Assembly (NCBI RefSeq): GCF_901709675.1 | Contig: NC_051092.1 | Coordinates: 129,501 to 193,500, forward strand | Reading direction: 5' to 3' | Length of the DNA stretch: 64,000 bases | Origin: Syngnathus acus | Taxonomy: Eukaryota > Chordata > Actinopteri > Syngnathiformes > Syngnathidae | In this document: positions 48,678 to 63,452 of the stretch, one piece after another | Layout: each line of letters starts with the position of its first letter | Numbering within the stretch: the first letter of the stretch is position 1 | The notes under the pieces: model-generated | The model's database searches: none | What the model saw: the letters and a program-made list of their open reading frames with translations, nothing else | Told to the model about the DNA's origin: nothing | Translations under genes and position numbers: made by a program

Positions 48678-49800
48678 ACGCCCCCCTCCGCCCCACCCCA
48701 CCCCCAAGGAGACGGGACCAGCGAGCACGACCCTGCCGGAGGGATTCGGAGACCATTTGTTGCCGAGCGATGATCTCATCTGATGTCAAACTCTCCCTGC
48801 CCTGCATGGTTTTGGAAAAGAGTCGACCCGGACGACGGGAGCCGGACACGACCAGCACATCAGCAAGCACAGCGCCGTGGTGGAGGGAGCGAGGGAGGGA
48901 GGGAGCGAGGGAGGTTGGGAACACAACCTAACAAAGACTTGATGACAAAGCACAGCACTTGGTCCTTTTTTGATTCGCCAGTCCGGCAACGTCCAAGTTT
49001 TCCTTGTTTTTGGTTTCCCGGTTGCGCTCCGACTCGCCACGGACCGACGGGACATTCTGACAGGATGAAAGCGTGAGCGTGTGAGCACAGTAAGCATCCC
49101 GTCACCTTGGCAACCAATCGTCAGTTGCTTTTCACCTTCCGCCACTCTTGTAAATTCACTCAACGAATGACAAACTTTGCTGACGTCTTTATTTGGGGAG
49201 GGGCAAAAAGGAAAAAAAAAACTTGAGCCTCATCGATCTACTGGGAATTGTCGTGAGATCCCCCAAGCAAGACTGACTTCCATTTCACTGTGTTCAAGGC
49301 CCATTTTGTACATTTTTCATGTTGTAAATATGTCCAGGACTTGACCGATGTGGAGGTTGGGTCCTCTTATTTGTAGATTCGGTTTGCTTTGGACAACGGC
49401 GGGTGGGCGGGGTGGGCGGGCGGGCGGGTTGGGCGGACGAGCGCTCTCTTTCTGTCTCTTTCTTGACTGCTTGGATTCACGATGGATTTGCATGCTGTCA
49501 TTGCACAATTGGGTTCTATTAAAGTTTGTCTCTGCTTCCTGGAGATGTTTTCTCTCTCTCACAGGAAACAACCTGCCTGCCTGCCAGCCTGCCAGCCAGC
49601 CTGCCAGCCAGACTGCCTCTTCTGACGCCAACGTTTTGCTTTGCGACACTTTTTGTTTGCTTTGAATGAAATACAAGACTTGTCATGGAGTAACTATACA
49701 GCCCCCCCCCCCCTCCTCCCCCGAACCCCAAACGGACATCATTTGAAATGTGAATATTTGTAAATAAAACGCAAAGTCTTTTTCCAAACACAATGCAAAC
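48678..49800 (+). other. kcnd2 3' UTR
   Basis: The probable 3' UTR runs from the stop TAG at 48675-48677 to the AATAAA at 49763. An earlier ATTAAA at about 49517 could give a shorter form. No antisense gene was recognised. Confidence 0.6.
49763..49768 (+). terminator. AATAAA polyadenylation signal of kcnd2
   Basis: AATAAA 1.09 kb after the kcnd2 stop, in AT-rich sequence. Confidence 0.55.
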
Positions 49801-50294
49801 AAATGAAGGCGGCGGCACTCACGTGCACTCGCTCACGTGCACTCACTCACTCACTCGCTCGCTCACTCACTCACATGCACTCACCCGGCTCGTGATGTCC
49901 GATGGGCTGGCTCCGTTGCTACTGCACAAATCCAAAATGCAACCTCATTCTTTTCGCTCATTCTAGGCCCAAAATCGAGCAAAGCAAATCCACAGGTGGG
50001 CGAGCGTGTCAAATTAATTAGTCCACGCGGCTCGGCTCGCTTGCGCACAAGGAGGAAATGGGCGGAGTTTCTCACTCGTCGGTTCCTCCGCAGCCCGTTG
50101 GCATTGCATTGCGTCAAACTAGTCCAAAAGCACGACTGGGCTCGGCTCATCTTCCGCCTCTGGCGTGGTACTTTTGATTTAAAGGCGGCGGCCGCTGCTC
50201 CAAAATCTGCTTTAGAAAAACACCAACCTAAGTTGCCTCATCTTCTGCACACAACACTGTAAAACAAGAGCAACTCGCATATTGAATTCAATTG

Positions 50295-50300
50295 TTTATT
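50295..50300 (-). terminator. AATAAA polyadenylation signal of the minus-strand GPCR gene
   Basis: TTTATT on the plus strand (AATAAA on minus), 81 bp beyond the GPCR stop codon. kcnd2 and this gene are convergent, with about 530 bp between their signals. Confidence 0.6.
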
Positions 50301-50380
50301 TCAAAGTGATGCACAATGGCTCAATTGACTTGTAAAATGACTCTTCAAGAAGACTTATGACGGAATGACGACGTGAACAA

Positions 50381-51900
50381 TTAGAATCCAGCGCCCGCCG
50401 CCACAGACCAGGACGTCATCTTGCTTTTCAGCCGATAGAACTCGGTGCGGAAGTGAGGGTTGACCGCGGCGTAGGTTATCGGGTTGCTCAGTGATGTCAT
50501 GCAGGCGATGGACACGCACAGGATCTCCACTTCCTGCTTGGTGGCATCCTGGAACGCAGAACAGCAAGAATGACGTCAGAAGGAAGGAAGGAAGAGGGGT
50601 GGGCGGCCTGGTGACCTGTGTGTTCCTGTTGCCGTGTCGCATGCAGTTGATGAGTACGGTGGTGACGAGCGGCGTCCAGAAGAGGATGTGAAGGTGAGGA
50701 TGATGTAACCTGCCCGTATGGCCATCTTGCTCTCCTTCCTCTTGACGTTTCTCTCCCTGCTGGCGGTGGGCGGCATCATGCAGACGGCGCCTTGTATGTT
50801 GGCCGCCACTACGTGAAGGCTCGTCGCCGGCTCTTGGGTCGGGCTCTTTTCGGCGGGCGCCTGGTCTCCGTGAAACGGCTCCGCCGCGGCCCCCTCTTTC
50901 CGGCCGGATGGAGCTCCGGGATCGTCGGCGCTCGACCCGCTCTCCTTTCTGACGCAACGATGAGAAAGACGCTACGTTCGTTTCGGAACATTCTCACGTG
51001 GATACTGTCCGAACCCCGACCCAGTCCCTCCCCATTTGGACACAGGCGCAGTCAGTCTGCCAAAAGGTTCATTTTTGCAAGAGTGACCCTGACGCACCTT
51101 GTCGGCGCCGGATCGGCCTCAGCTCGGCGCGGCTCCTCGCGTCCGGCCTCTCCCGCTTTGTCATTCTGGCAGACGGGGAAGACGCCCTTGTCGAATATCC
51201 TGCGATTGTGCGCGCGGACGAGGACCAAGATACGGGCGTAGAAGCAGACGATGACGCCGAAGCAGGCCGCCCACATTGGGAACAGGGCGTAAATCCCAAA
51301 GGTGTCGTAGGACGACGGCGGCGAACCGTCGCACCTGGCGTGCACGGGCGAGTCCTTAGCGTAGGTCAGGCACAAGCAGGCCACCAGGGCGGCCGACAGC
51401 CACGTCAGCGGCACCGACGCCCGGATCTGCCGCCGTCTCTCGCCCACTTCGAAGGGTCGCGCCACGGCCCCGGTACCGCTCGGCCCCGATGCAGGCCAAC
51501 GTGGAGAGCTGCGCGCAGCAGCCGAAGGAGAAGGAGGCCACCTGGGCCGGGAGCGAGAGGGGACCGATTGACGGACGGCTCGGTAGACGGGAGGAGGAGG
51601 ACAAAAGCGGCGGCGGCCCACCTGGACATCGCACAGCCCGCGGCCGGCGTCCCGGAGCAGCAGGACGGCCAGGAGCGCCGGACAGTCGCAGACGCGTCGC
51701 AGGACGTCGGCGGCCGCAAGGTTGAGCACCAGGGCGTTGGTCCACGTGCGCAGGCTCTTGCGCTTGCACACGGCCAGGATCACCCAGGCGTTGGCCGCCA
51801 GCCCTGCCGTCGCCGTGCTGGCCAGGATCAAGCAGTTGGCCGCCAGAAAGGCGGCTCGCGTGCCGCCACAGGCGCTGCAGTTCCCGGCCGCGCTCGGCAT
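50381..51900 (-). CDS. Class A (rhodopsin-family) G-protein-coupled receptor, unidentified, with two frameshifts
   Basis: Four exons on the minus strand: 51622-51900, 51098-51541, 50613-50948 and 50381-50548; about 408 residues. Visible class A marks are the TM2 Asp in VLNLAAADVL, an E-R-Y triplet at the end of TM3 (IGAERYRAV), a CWxP-like FWTPL in TM6 and NPITY in TM7, followed by HFRTEFYRL. The third intracellular loop is long and charged. TM7 has no lysine at the retinal position, so it is not an opsin. Two frameshifts interrupt it: one extra G where the plus strand reads CCCC at 51468-51471, just after ERYR, and one missing C near 50690 in TM6 (LTF then HILFWTPL). Restoring both makes all splice phases fit. 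It may be a pseudogene, or a working gene with sequence errors. I do not recognise the subfamily. Confidence 0.8.
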
Positions 51901-53098
51901 GACTTTGACGTGTTAAGCGGCCGGGCAGGGTTGGACAAAAGGGGCCGCCCCTTTTCGCCATCGCCCCCGAGAGCGTCGCCGGGCCGCGTGGGACTCGGCG
52001 GCCTCGGCATCAATTAAACCCGCGGGAGGCAGGGAGGGAACGGAAAAAACAAAAGCCACCGCTGCTAATTGACAACAATTGTGAGGCAGGGCGGGGCGGG
52101 GCGGGGCGGGGAGGGGAGGGCCAGGGCGCTGTGCGTGCAAATTGGCTGCACACGGGCACTCGGAAGGACGGACGAGCGTGGACCAACACAAGTGAGGTAT
52201 TTGGAACGACTTTCCCAATAAATGTCAGAGAAGCAGAGAGTCGTCATAAAGTCGGTTCCCCGACGACAAGTTTTCGTCATAAAGTCGGTTCCCCGACGAC
52301 AAGTTTTCGTCATAAAGTCGGTTCCCCGACGACAAGTTTGCTGGATCCGACGGCGACCAGCCGGCCGGCCCTCCCATTTGGCCGTGAGAAGGCGAGAAGC
52401 CGGCCCAGATGGCGCTTGTTGAGGTAACCGAGGCGAAACTAATCCCTTTTGCCGAGAAAGCGCAAAATGCTCTTTGCTTCCCGACTCGACGGCAAATCCG
52501 GGATTAGATTGACAAAAAGGTATTGTTTCCTCCCGCCCTCAGCTGTCGTTGTCGTGGTCACGTGGCGTGGCCGCAGGTGGGCAGCTCCTTCGATTTCACA
52601 CACATGTGCGTACGCATTAGAAAACGTCTATCCAACTACTATATTGGAATGCCTCGTACCAAAAGCCAAGGGAGCAAATAAACAAGTGCCAAGGAGAGCC
52701 ATGCAAAGTCATTTATTTGCTCAAAGCACAAATCCAAAATAAGAACACTCACAAGACGAAGCAGCCAAACCATGCTAGTCACTAAGCCACGCACGGCCCT
52801 TAACGCCACCATGACACCTAATCCGAGCAGTTTGATTCTGTACATTCTCCGTTTTTATTGGGAATACAGAGCTATTTCTTTGGAAGCGATTCCGCTTGCA
52901 GAGCATTACGATCTTTGCAAAAGCCAGAATGGTTGCGACAAGTGCGCGCCGTGCCTAAACAAGTGGCCTGTCACGGACAAGACCAAGTGAGGAGAGCGAC
53001 AGACGGCCGGCCCGTCTTGGACGGCTGGAGTGTGCGGCAGAAGGCCTGCCATCTCGCTTCCTTTGTCCTCCGCCTGCTCCTCAGCTGTCAGTCTGGCC
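51901..53098. other. Region between the GPCR start and the opsin 3' end
   Basis: Upstream region of the minus-strand GPCR gene: a GGGGC run (52087-52120), a threefold 33-bp repeat (52243-52339) and probable opsin 3' flank. Minus-strand AATAAA hexamers (TTTATT on plus) lie at 52712 and 52854. No gene was recognised. Confidence 0.6.
52243..52339. repeat. 33-bp tandem repeat, three copies
   Basis: Three almost perfect copies of a 33-bp unit beginning GTCATAAAGTCGG and containing the hairpin GTCGG-TTCC-CCGAC. It lies about 340 bp upstream of the GPCR start codon. Confidence 0.95.
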
Positions 53099-53187
53099 CG
53101 TCCGTCCGTCCGTCCATCCATCCATCCGTCCATCCATCCATCCATCCATCCATCCATCCATCCATCCATCCATCCATACATCCATCC
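53099..53187. repeat. (CATC)n microsatellite
   Basis: CGTC/CATC units ending about 25 bp from the opsin stop codon. Minus-strand frames running through it give WMDG repeat peptides that are not part of the opsin. Confidence 0.95.
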
Positions 53188-53211
53188 TCACGGCACAGAC
53201 GCACGCACGCG

Positions 53212-54567
53212 TCACAGAGGCCGCACCTTGCCGTGCCTGCTGATCCCGCCGGAGAAGCCGGGCCGGCGCCTCCCATTGACGGGTCGCATGCCGACGCCAA
53301 TTGCAGCGGCGGGCAACCCGCGGGGGATGTAGCGACCGCAGGACAGCATTTCCAGGGCGGCATCGCGAAACTGGCCGGACAAAGCAAACAAAAAAAAAAC
53401 GTTCTGCGCGTGCCCGCTGCCACCGCGACCTGCCCGGCGAAAGAGAAACAAAGTGCTTGTGCAGCTGGCGGGCACCTCTGACCTGCTTGTTGGAGAGGAA
53501 GTAGATGACGGGGTTGTAGACGGGGCTGGTCTTGGCAAAGTACATGGGCATGGTGGCCAGCAGCGGGGGGATGCGCAGGCTCGGCCGCAGCACCACCGCC
53601 GTCGACAGGACGGTGTAGGGCAGCCAGCACGCAAAGAAGGCCACGATCATGGCCAGGACCATGGCGGCGGCGCGCCGCGTCTCCGGCCGCAAAGAATGCC
53701 CCACCTGCGGCTCCACGCTCCGGTTCAGCTGAGAGGAAGCACAACGCTGGTGTGGATGCTTTCGTCGGTCGGTCAATTGGTCGGTCGGCCGGCCGTCCGG
53801 CGGCTGCGGTCGCTACCTTGCGCAGAGAGCCCAGCACCTTGGCGTAGCAATAGACGATGACGGCCACCGGGAAGACGAAGCAGGTGAGCGTGTAGAGCAG
53901 GAGGTAGCTGTAGTTGCTCCACGACCTCTCCTCCCAGGCCAGCGAGCAGGACGTGCGCACGCCCTCGGGGCTGTAGCCGCTCCAGCCCAACAGCGGCGCC
54001 ACGGCCCAGAATAGGCAGAAGAGCCAGACGCACAGGAGCCCCGTCACGCTGCGCCGCATGCTCAGCTCCCGCCCGGCGCCGGGCCGGCACACCACCTTGT
54101 AGCGCTCGTACGACAGCAGGGTCAGCGTGCACAGCGACACCAGGCCTGCGGAGAGCCCGCAAACATTTCAAAAAACAGAACCGTTGCCTGCTCGCTCGCT
54201 AACTGCTCAGATGGGATGACGTGTTGCCACCCCCCTCACCAAAGTAGTTGACGGCAAAGCCCTGGAAGACACAGGCGGCCCGCCCCATGAAGAAGGAGCC
54301 GTGGTAGTTGGTGACGGTGACCACCAGCGAGCCGCACAGGCCGATCATGAGGTCGGACACGGCCAGGCTGAGGACAAAGACGTTCATGGGGCGCAGCAGG
54401 CCGGGGCTCCTCAGCGACACGCCGATCACCAGGCCGTTGTTGAAGACGCTCAGCACCGTATTGATGAACATCAGGAAGGCCAGCACGCTGTAGCCCACGC
54501 GGGGAAAGACGGTGGCGGCGGGGGCAGGCGGCGCCTCCGGGCTCCGGGCCGTGTCGTTGGCGTCCAT
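53212..54567 (-). CDS. Non-visual opsin, intact, subfamily uncertain (OPN6-9 or TMT-like)
   Basis: Four exons on the minus strand: 54240-54567, 53817-54145, 53483-53728 and 53212-53370; 353 residues, all phases consistent. K285 in [14 protein letters not shown] is the retinal Schiff-base lysine. C99 and C176 form the expected disulfide pair, and E-R-Y at 123-125 ends TM3. NPVIY is at 291-295, and an N-glycosylation site NDT lies at the N-terminus. The position equivalent to bovine E113 is Q102, while the equivalent of E181 is retained as E170 (SPEGVRTSC). This points to the ancestral counterion arrangement seen in bistable non-visual opsins rather than vertebrate visual pigments. It is not SWS1, although OPN1SW adjoins CCDC136 in human. 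The exact clade needs a tree. Confidence 0.93.
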
Positions 54568-54976
54568 GGTGAGAGTGATGCGCCGGCGGCGCCGGGCGCC
54601 CTCGGCCCGCCCTCGGCCCGCCCTCGGCGCCTCCGTCCGCCCGCTTGATCTTATCGCTGGCTTATGATCCGCTGGGCGCAATATGACAGATTGAATCCTA
54701 ACAGGATTCGGAGCTAAATGGATTGGCGGCCGTGACGCCCGTCGGAAGCGAATACTCCATTCCGACAGCAGAAAAGCCACTTTCACAAATGCGCCTTTGC
54801 AAAGACTTACTCACTTGTTTAATTCCACACCGGATGGACGACACTTTGCTTGCAATGAAGGAAAAGGCCAGAGTCAAAGAGGACACAGCAAGCACAATTA
54901 GCACCATACGCTCACGTTGGACTAAAGCAAACACCAGCCAGCGAGCAAGCCAGCGAGCAAGCCAGCGACAAAGCGG
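54568..54976. other. Region between the opsin start and the nt5dc3 stop
   Basis: A short promoter region for the opsin gene and 3' flank for nt5dc3. A degenerate AGCCAGCGAGCA repeat lies at 54936-54968. No gene was seen. Confidence 0.6.
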
Positions 54977-59443
<4,467 letters not shown>

Positions 59444-59618
59444 TGTTGTTGTTTCCAAGGAGGCAGCTCAGCTCAGCTCAGCTCAGCACAGCACAGTACG
59501 GTTGAGCGAGCGAGCGAGCGAGCGAGAGAGAGAGACAGACAGACAGACGCACGATCGCGGATGGCTCGACTGTCAAGCGCTTAAACGGTGTTGTGCTTGA
59601 TTTGGTTCCCCCTGTTGT
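59444..59618. other. nt5dc3 upstream flank
   Basis: Probable promoter region: CAGCT pentamers (59465-59487), a GCGA/GA run (59506-59532), then two tandem 24-bp units (59589-59612 and 59613-59636) that run into the inverted-repeat element. Confidence 0.6.
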
Positions 59619-61155
59619 GCTTGATTTGGTTCCCCCGTGAGATTTTGTTCCCCCTGCCGCGGGAGCGCGCACGCCTTATTTGGAAAGCGAAAAACCGATG
59701 TCGTACGGCGTCAGCACTACGTTGTTTTCAATAAAAACATGAAGAACTCACGTTTGCGTCAGTCAATTTTAATTTTTATAAAGGATTATTCTCATTTGAT
59801 GTCTTTAAATTCGTCCGCGTTGTGCCATTGAAGCGGGGTGCATTCAAAGACCAGTCGTACAGTCGGAACACTCATTCACTTCACCAAAAAGCAACAATAT
59901 AATTAAGTGAGCTCTTTGCATAAACCTCGATGCAAAGAAACTCCTCTTTTTGGGTACAGGCTACAAGGAGTATATATTACAAAGGAGACTTTATACTTAA
60001 TTGTGATCATCATTCATCCATCCATCCATCCATCCATTTTATTACTCAGGTATTTTCAAAGCAAATTAATATTGTTGCATTTATTGTCTTGAATTCAAAC
60101 TTGTCACCAAAGCACCCATTTTACCCCACCTTGTAAGTGCGCACTTCGCCTGTTCAAAATTTCCACACAACCTGAAAAGACCCCCAGGAAGACAGAAAAA
60201 AAAAAACTGCTGGAGTCCAGCACTCACCGTTTTCAAAATAAGGGGGGGGGAACATATCCTCACGGGGCCGCTGTGAGGATTTGTTCCCCCCCCTGTAATT
60301 TGGCCTAGGAATGAGGGAACCTGTTCAAATTTGCCACACAACCTGAACAGACCCCCAGGAAGATAGAAAAAAAAGCCAGTCGATGTCCAGGACTCACCGT
60401 TCTCAAAATGGGAGGGGGGCACAAATTCTCACGGCTTGACATTTTTTATAGAGTTCCTGTTACAATTTTTATCCCCCCTCCCCACCATCTGTCACTTTGC
60501 TTGGGACAAAAGGAGCCTTCAGAACTGAAATCTCTTCTCAATTATTCATTCAAATCAATTCACTCAAATCATTCTCGTTATGAAAGATTTGATCACAAAA
60601 CGTGTGTGGCTTTTTCTTAAATGAACACGTTTGACATTGCTATAGTGTCAATGTTTTGAATTTTTATTATATTGCGCTGTCATTTTAAAGCAAATCAATA
60701 AATGCAACAATATTAATTTGCTTTGAAGATACCTGAGTAATAAAATGGATGGATGGATGAATGATGATCACAATTAAGTATAAAGTCTCCTTTGTAATAT
60801 ATACTCCTTGTAGCCTGTACCCAAAAAGAGGAGTTTCTTTGCACTGAGGTTTATGCAAAGAGCTCACTTAATTATATTGTTGCTTTTTGGTGAAGTGAAT
60901 GAGTGTTCCGACTGTACGACTGGTCTTTGAATGCACCCCGCTTCAATGGCACAACGCGGATGAATTTAAAGACATCAAATGAGAATAATCCTTTATAAAA
61001 ATTAAAATTGACTGACGCAAACGTGAGTTCTTCATGTTTTTATTGAAAACAACGTAGTGCTGACGCCGTACGACATCGGTTTTTCGCTTTCCAAATAAAG
61101 CGTGCGCGCTCCCGCGGCAGGGGGAACAAAATCTCACGGGGGAACCAAATCAAGC
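59619..61155. mobile_element. Fold-back element with about 460-bp inverted arms
   Basis: Left arm 59619-60086 and right arm 60696-61155 are reverse complements with only a few differences, mainly two extra CATC units in the left arm. The outer ends are GCTTGATTTGGTTCCCCC. The 609-bp spacer has no coding capacity but holds its own repeats. The shape is that of a non-autonomous fold-back or long-TIR DNA transposon. No transposase and no clear target-site duplication were seen. The arms are open in one frame over 64 codons, but that peptide resembles nothing I know. An assembly or read-folding artefact is a possible alternative. Confidence 0.8.
60148..60435. repeat. Direct repeats inside the fold-back spacer
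   Basis: Two imperfect copies of a segment of about 110 bp (60148-60260 and 60323-60435). Both contain CACACAACCTGAA, AGACCCCCAGGAAGA and ACTCACCGTT and end in a G-run followed by ACA and CTCACGG. Between them is a hairpin with 21-bp arms. Confidence 0.85.
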
Positions 61156-61421
61156 TGGCAATCCAGCCATACATCAGAGTATTATTGTGGATCCGCAAAG
61201 GGTTGACGTGGAAATCCTTGAAAAAAGAAGAGGCGCCGTCAATGTTGATTAAAAAGGTTTTAATGTAACAATGGCTCAAAAGGCACATCAAATGCTGGCA
61301 AATAGTCATCACTGCGCACCACATGCGAGTGTGTGTGGTGAGTGAGTGAGTGAGTGTGAGTGGCTCACTTAAAGCAACTTTGTACACTCAGCAGGCCACT
61401 CCATTAGGTACGATCCAATGC

Positions 61422-61457
<36 letters not shown>

Positions 61458-61884
61458 ACATCAATCACAAAGATTAGATTCGGTTAAAAACAAAAGACTA
61501 AAGCTAAACACGACAGTAAGTGGAAGTTCATTTTCAGATATTGAGTGTACGTACACTTGTCAATTGCTACGCTTGTCAATTTGTCACGATTGCTTCCGGA
61601 GGAGTCAGGAAGGCGGGCGGGCGGGCACGCTTCCTCGTTCCGCCCAGTCAGCAATTTGATCCAACTTTTTCTGAAGGCACATTTTTGCTACGATCCTTCT
61701 GGAATGCGCCGGTCCTTCAAAGACGTTTCAAAACAAAACGTGGAAGCCTGAGCAGGACAACGCACAAACGTCAACCAGAGTCACAACTTGTAGTGACGCA
61801 TGTGAGATTGTTGCCAAGCGGAATGGTCAGGGAGCCAGATTGCCGTCTGCCCAAGGCGCACGAGCAACGGCCGGCCAGCGGGCG
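61156..61884 (-). other. Probable tmcc3 3' UTR and flank
   Basis: Sequence between the fold-back element and the TMCC stop. It contains an A30 run (61426-61455) and a GAGT run (61341-61359). No coding element was recognised. Confidence 0.55.
61426..61455. repeat. A30 homopolymer
   Basis: Thirty uninterrupted A residues on the plus strand. No adjacent element that it could be the tail of was recognised. Confidence 0.95.
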
Positions 61885-63452
61885 CTACGCGGGCAGCAGC
61901 AGTCGGTCGATGGCAAAGTGCAGGCGCTCGCGGTTCTTCCAGAAGGCGGCGAGGAGGCAGAGGGCCAGCAAGGTGGCCGCCACGTGGCGGCGGCTCCTCA
62001 GGAGCAGGGCGGCAAACTTGGCGGCGGTGGAGACGCACACCAGGATGACGGTGATGATGGCCAGCATGATGTTGATGCTGCGGCCCAGCAGAACGCGGGC
62101 GTCGCCGCTCTCCAGTTGCGCCGTCTGCTGCTGCTGCTGCTGGAACTCCAGCTTGGATACGCGCGTCTGACACGACTCCAGGGCCTCCTGCGCCACACAC
62201 AAGACAAGACAAGACGGACAGGAAGAAGCTGCTCGCTAGCGCTTGCCGTGGGGCTGGCTCCCCGACTCCATTGACTACCTGGATGTCGCGTGCCCTCTCT
62301 TGAGCCTGGTAGGCCACCCGCTCCTCCACGCTGGCCAGCTCTTGCTTCAGGTCCGTCATCTCGTGTTGGTGAAGCTCCGTCAGGTCGTTCAGTTGGTCCT
62401 CCAAACGCGTAGACCTGCAACGGCACGGTTAGCTTTGCCTTGCCTTGCCTTGCCTTGCCTTTGATCCGGCTCATTCGTTGCACCCACCTGTAGCGCTCCT
62501 CCTGCAGCGTTTGGCTGAGGACGCCAAAATCCCTCTTCAACTGGGCCTTGATCTCCTCCATGTCCTCCTCCAGTTGGTTCTGCGCCTCTCGAATGACTCG
62601 GGCCTCTTCCGCGCCGGCCGCCAGGCGGGCGAGCGCGTCGCCCTCCGCCGGACGGCCCTGTCCCGGGACGCCGTTACTGTCGGCCGAATTGGAGGCGCTG
62701 CCCGAGGAGCACTCGTCATCGCTGGGGTATTTGGGTTTGGCCGCCGCCGGCGAGGCGCCGCCGCCGCCGCTCAGTGCCTTGGCCTCGTCGGGCGGCGGCG
62801 GCGGCAGCGGCGGCGGCGGCAGCGGCGGTGACACGCTCACCGAGACCTTCATGTGGGCGATGTTGTCAGCGCTGCCAAACCTGTTCCGAATGAGGTTGGC
62901 AAACTCTCTGGGCTTGCTGAAGAAGAAAGGAGGTGAGAGGGAAACGCCAGGTCCGATGGTCTTGATCTTGTCCATGGTGGGGTGCCTGCCGCTGCCCGTC
63001 ATGTCCCTCAGCAGCTCCCGGCGAGACTCCCTGGGGATGGTGCTGTGTTTGCCGCAGGAGGCTGGCGCTGGCGGCGCATGCTGGACTTCGCTGTCCTTCA
63101 TCTTGCGGTGGTACTGCTCCAGCTTCTTCTGCATTTGGGCGATGTTGTGCGCCGACTTTTGGTTCTTCTTCTCAAACACCTGCTTGATGCGGCCCAGCTG
63201 CTGCTTGTCGGCGCCGTTGACCAGCTGCAGGTACTCGGCCACGTTGTCGTCCCGCGCCGTCTGCTCGATCTTCAGCCGCTCCGTCACTTTCAGGATCTTC
63301 TGCTGGAGGTTGTCCAAGCAGGAGCGGCTGCGCTGGACCTCCGAGGATGGAGACGTGACGGCGTCGCTGCGCTCCTGGTCCAGGTCCAGGTTGTTCTCCG
63401 AGGAACCTCGGCGCACGGGGAGGCTGAGGAAGCTGCCCTCGGCACTCCGGTC
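61885..63452 (-). CDS. tmcc3: Transmembrane and coiled-coil domain protein, TMCC3-like (5' end outside window)
   Basis: Three exons on the minus strand: 62488-63452, 62279-62414 and 61885-62187 (stop TAG), encoding 467 residues in phase. The first exon enters at an acceptor (CCGCCGCAG) in phase 0, so the N-terminal exon lies further right, probably beyond the window. In order: [12 protein letters not shown], the first coiled coil ([19 protein letters not shown] ... [12 protein letters not shown]), a block [20 protein letters not shown] with [14 protein letters not shown], a Pro/Gly-rich linker, a second coiled coil ([20 protein letters not shown]), and two hydrophobic segments near the C-terminus. 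TMCC proteins sit in the ER membrane. The PGVSL/FANLIRN block and the ending AIDRLLLPA are closest to TMCC3; TMCC1 and TMCC2 are less similar. The linker has poly-Pro and poly-Gly stretches not remembered from mammals. Confidence 0.87.

Noticed and set aside
50381-51900. Idea that the first minus-strand receptor is a second opsin
   Set aside because: The TM7 position that should be the retinal lysine is not Lys (CVSIACMTSLSNP), so it cannot bind retinal in the usual way.
52243-52339. CRISPR-like array
   Set aside because: Units are contiguous without spacers, there are only three of them, and the genome is eukaryotic.
53081-53211. WMDG-repeat C-terminal extension of the opsin
   Set aside because: It appears only if the last splice is ignored and the CATC microsatellite is translated. 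The spliced frame ends at 53212.
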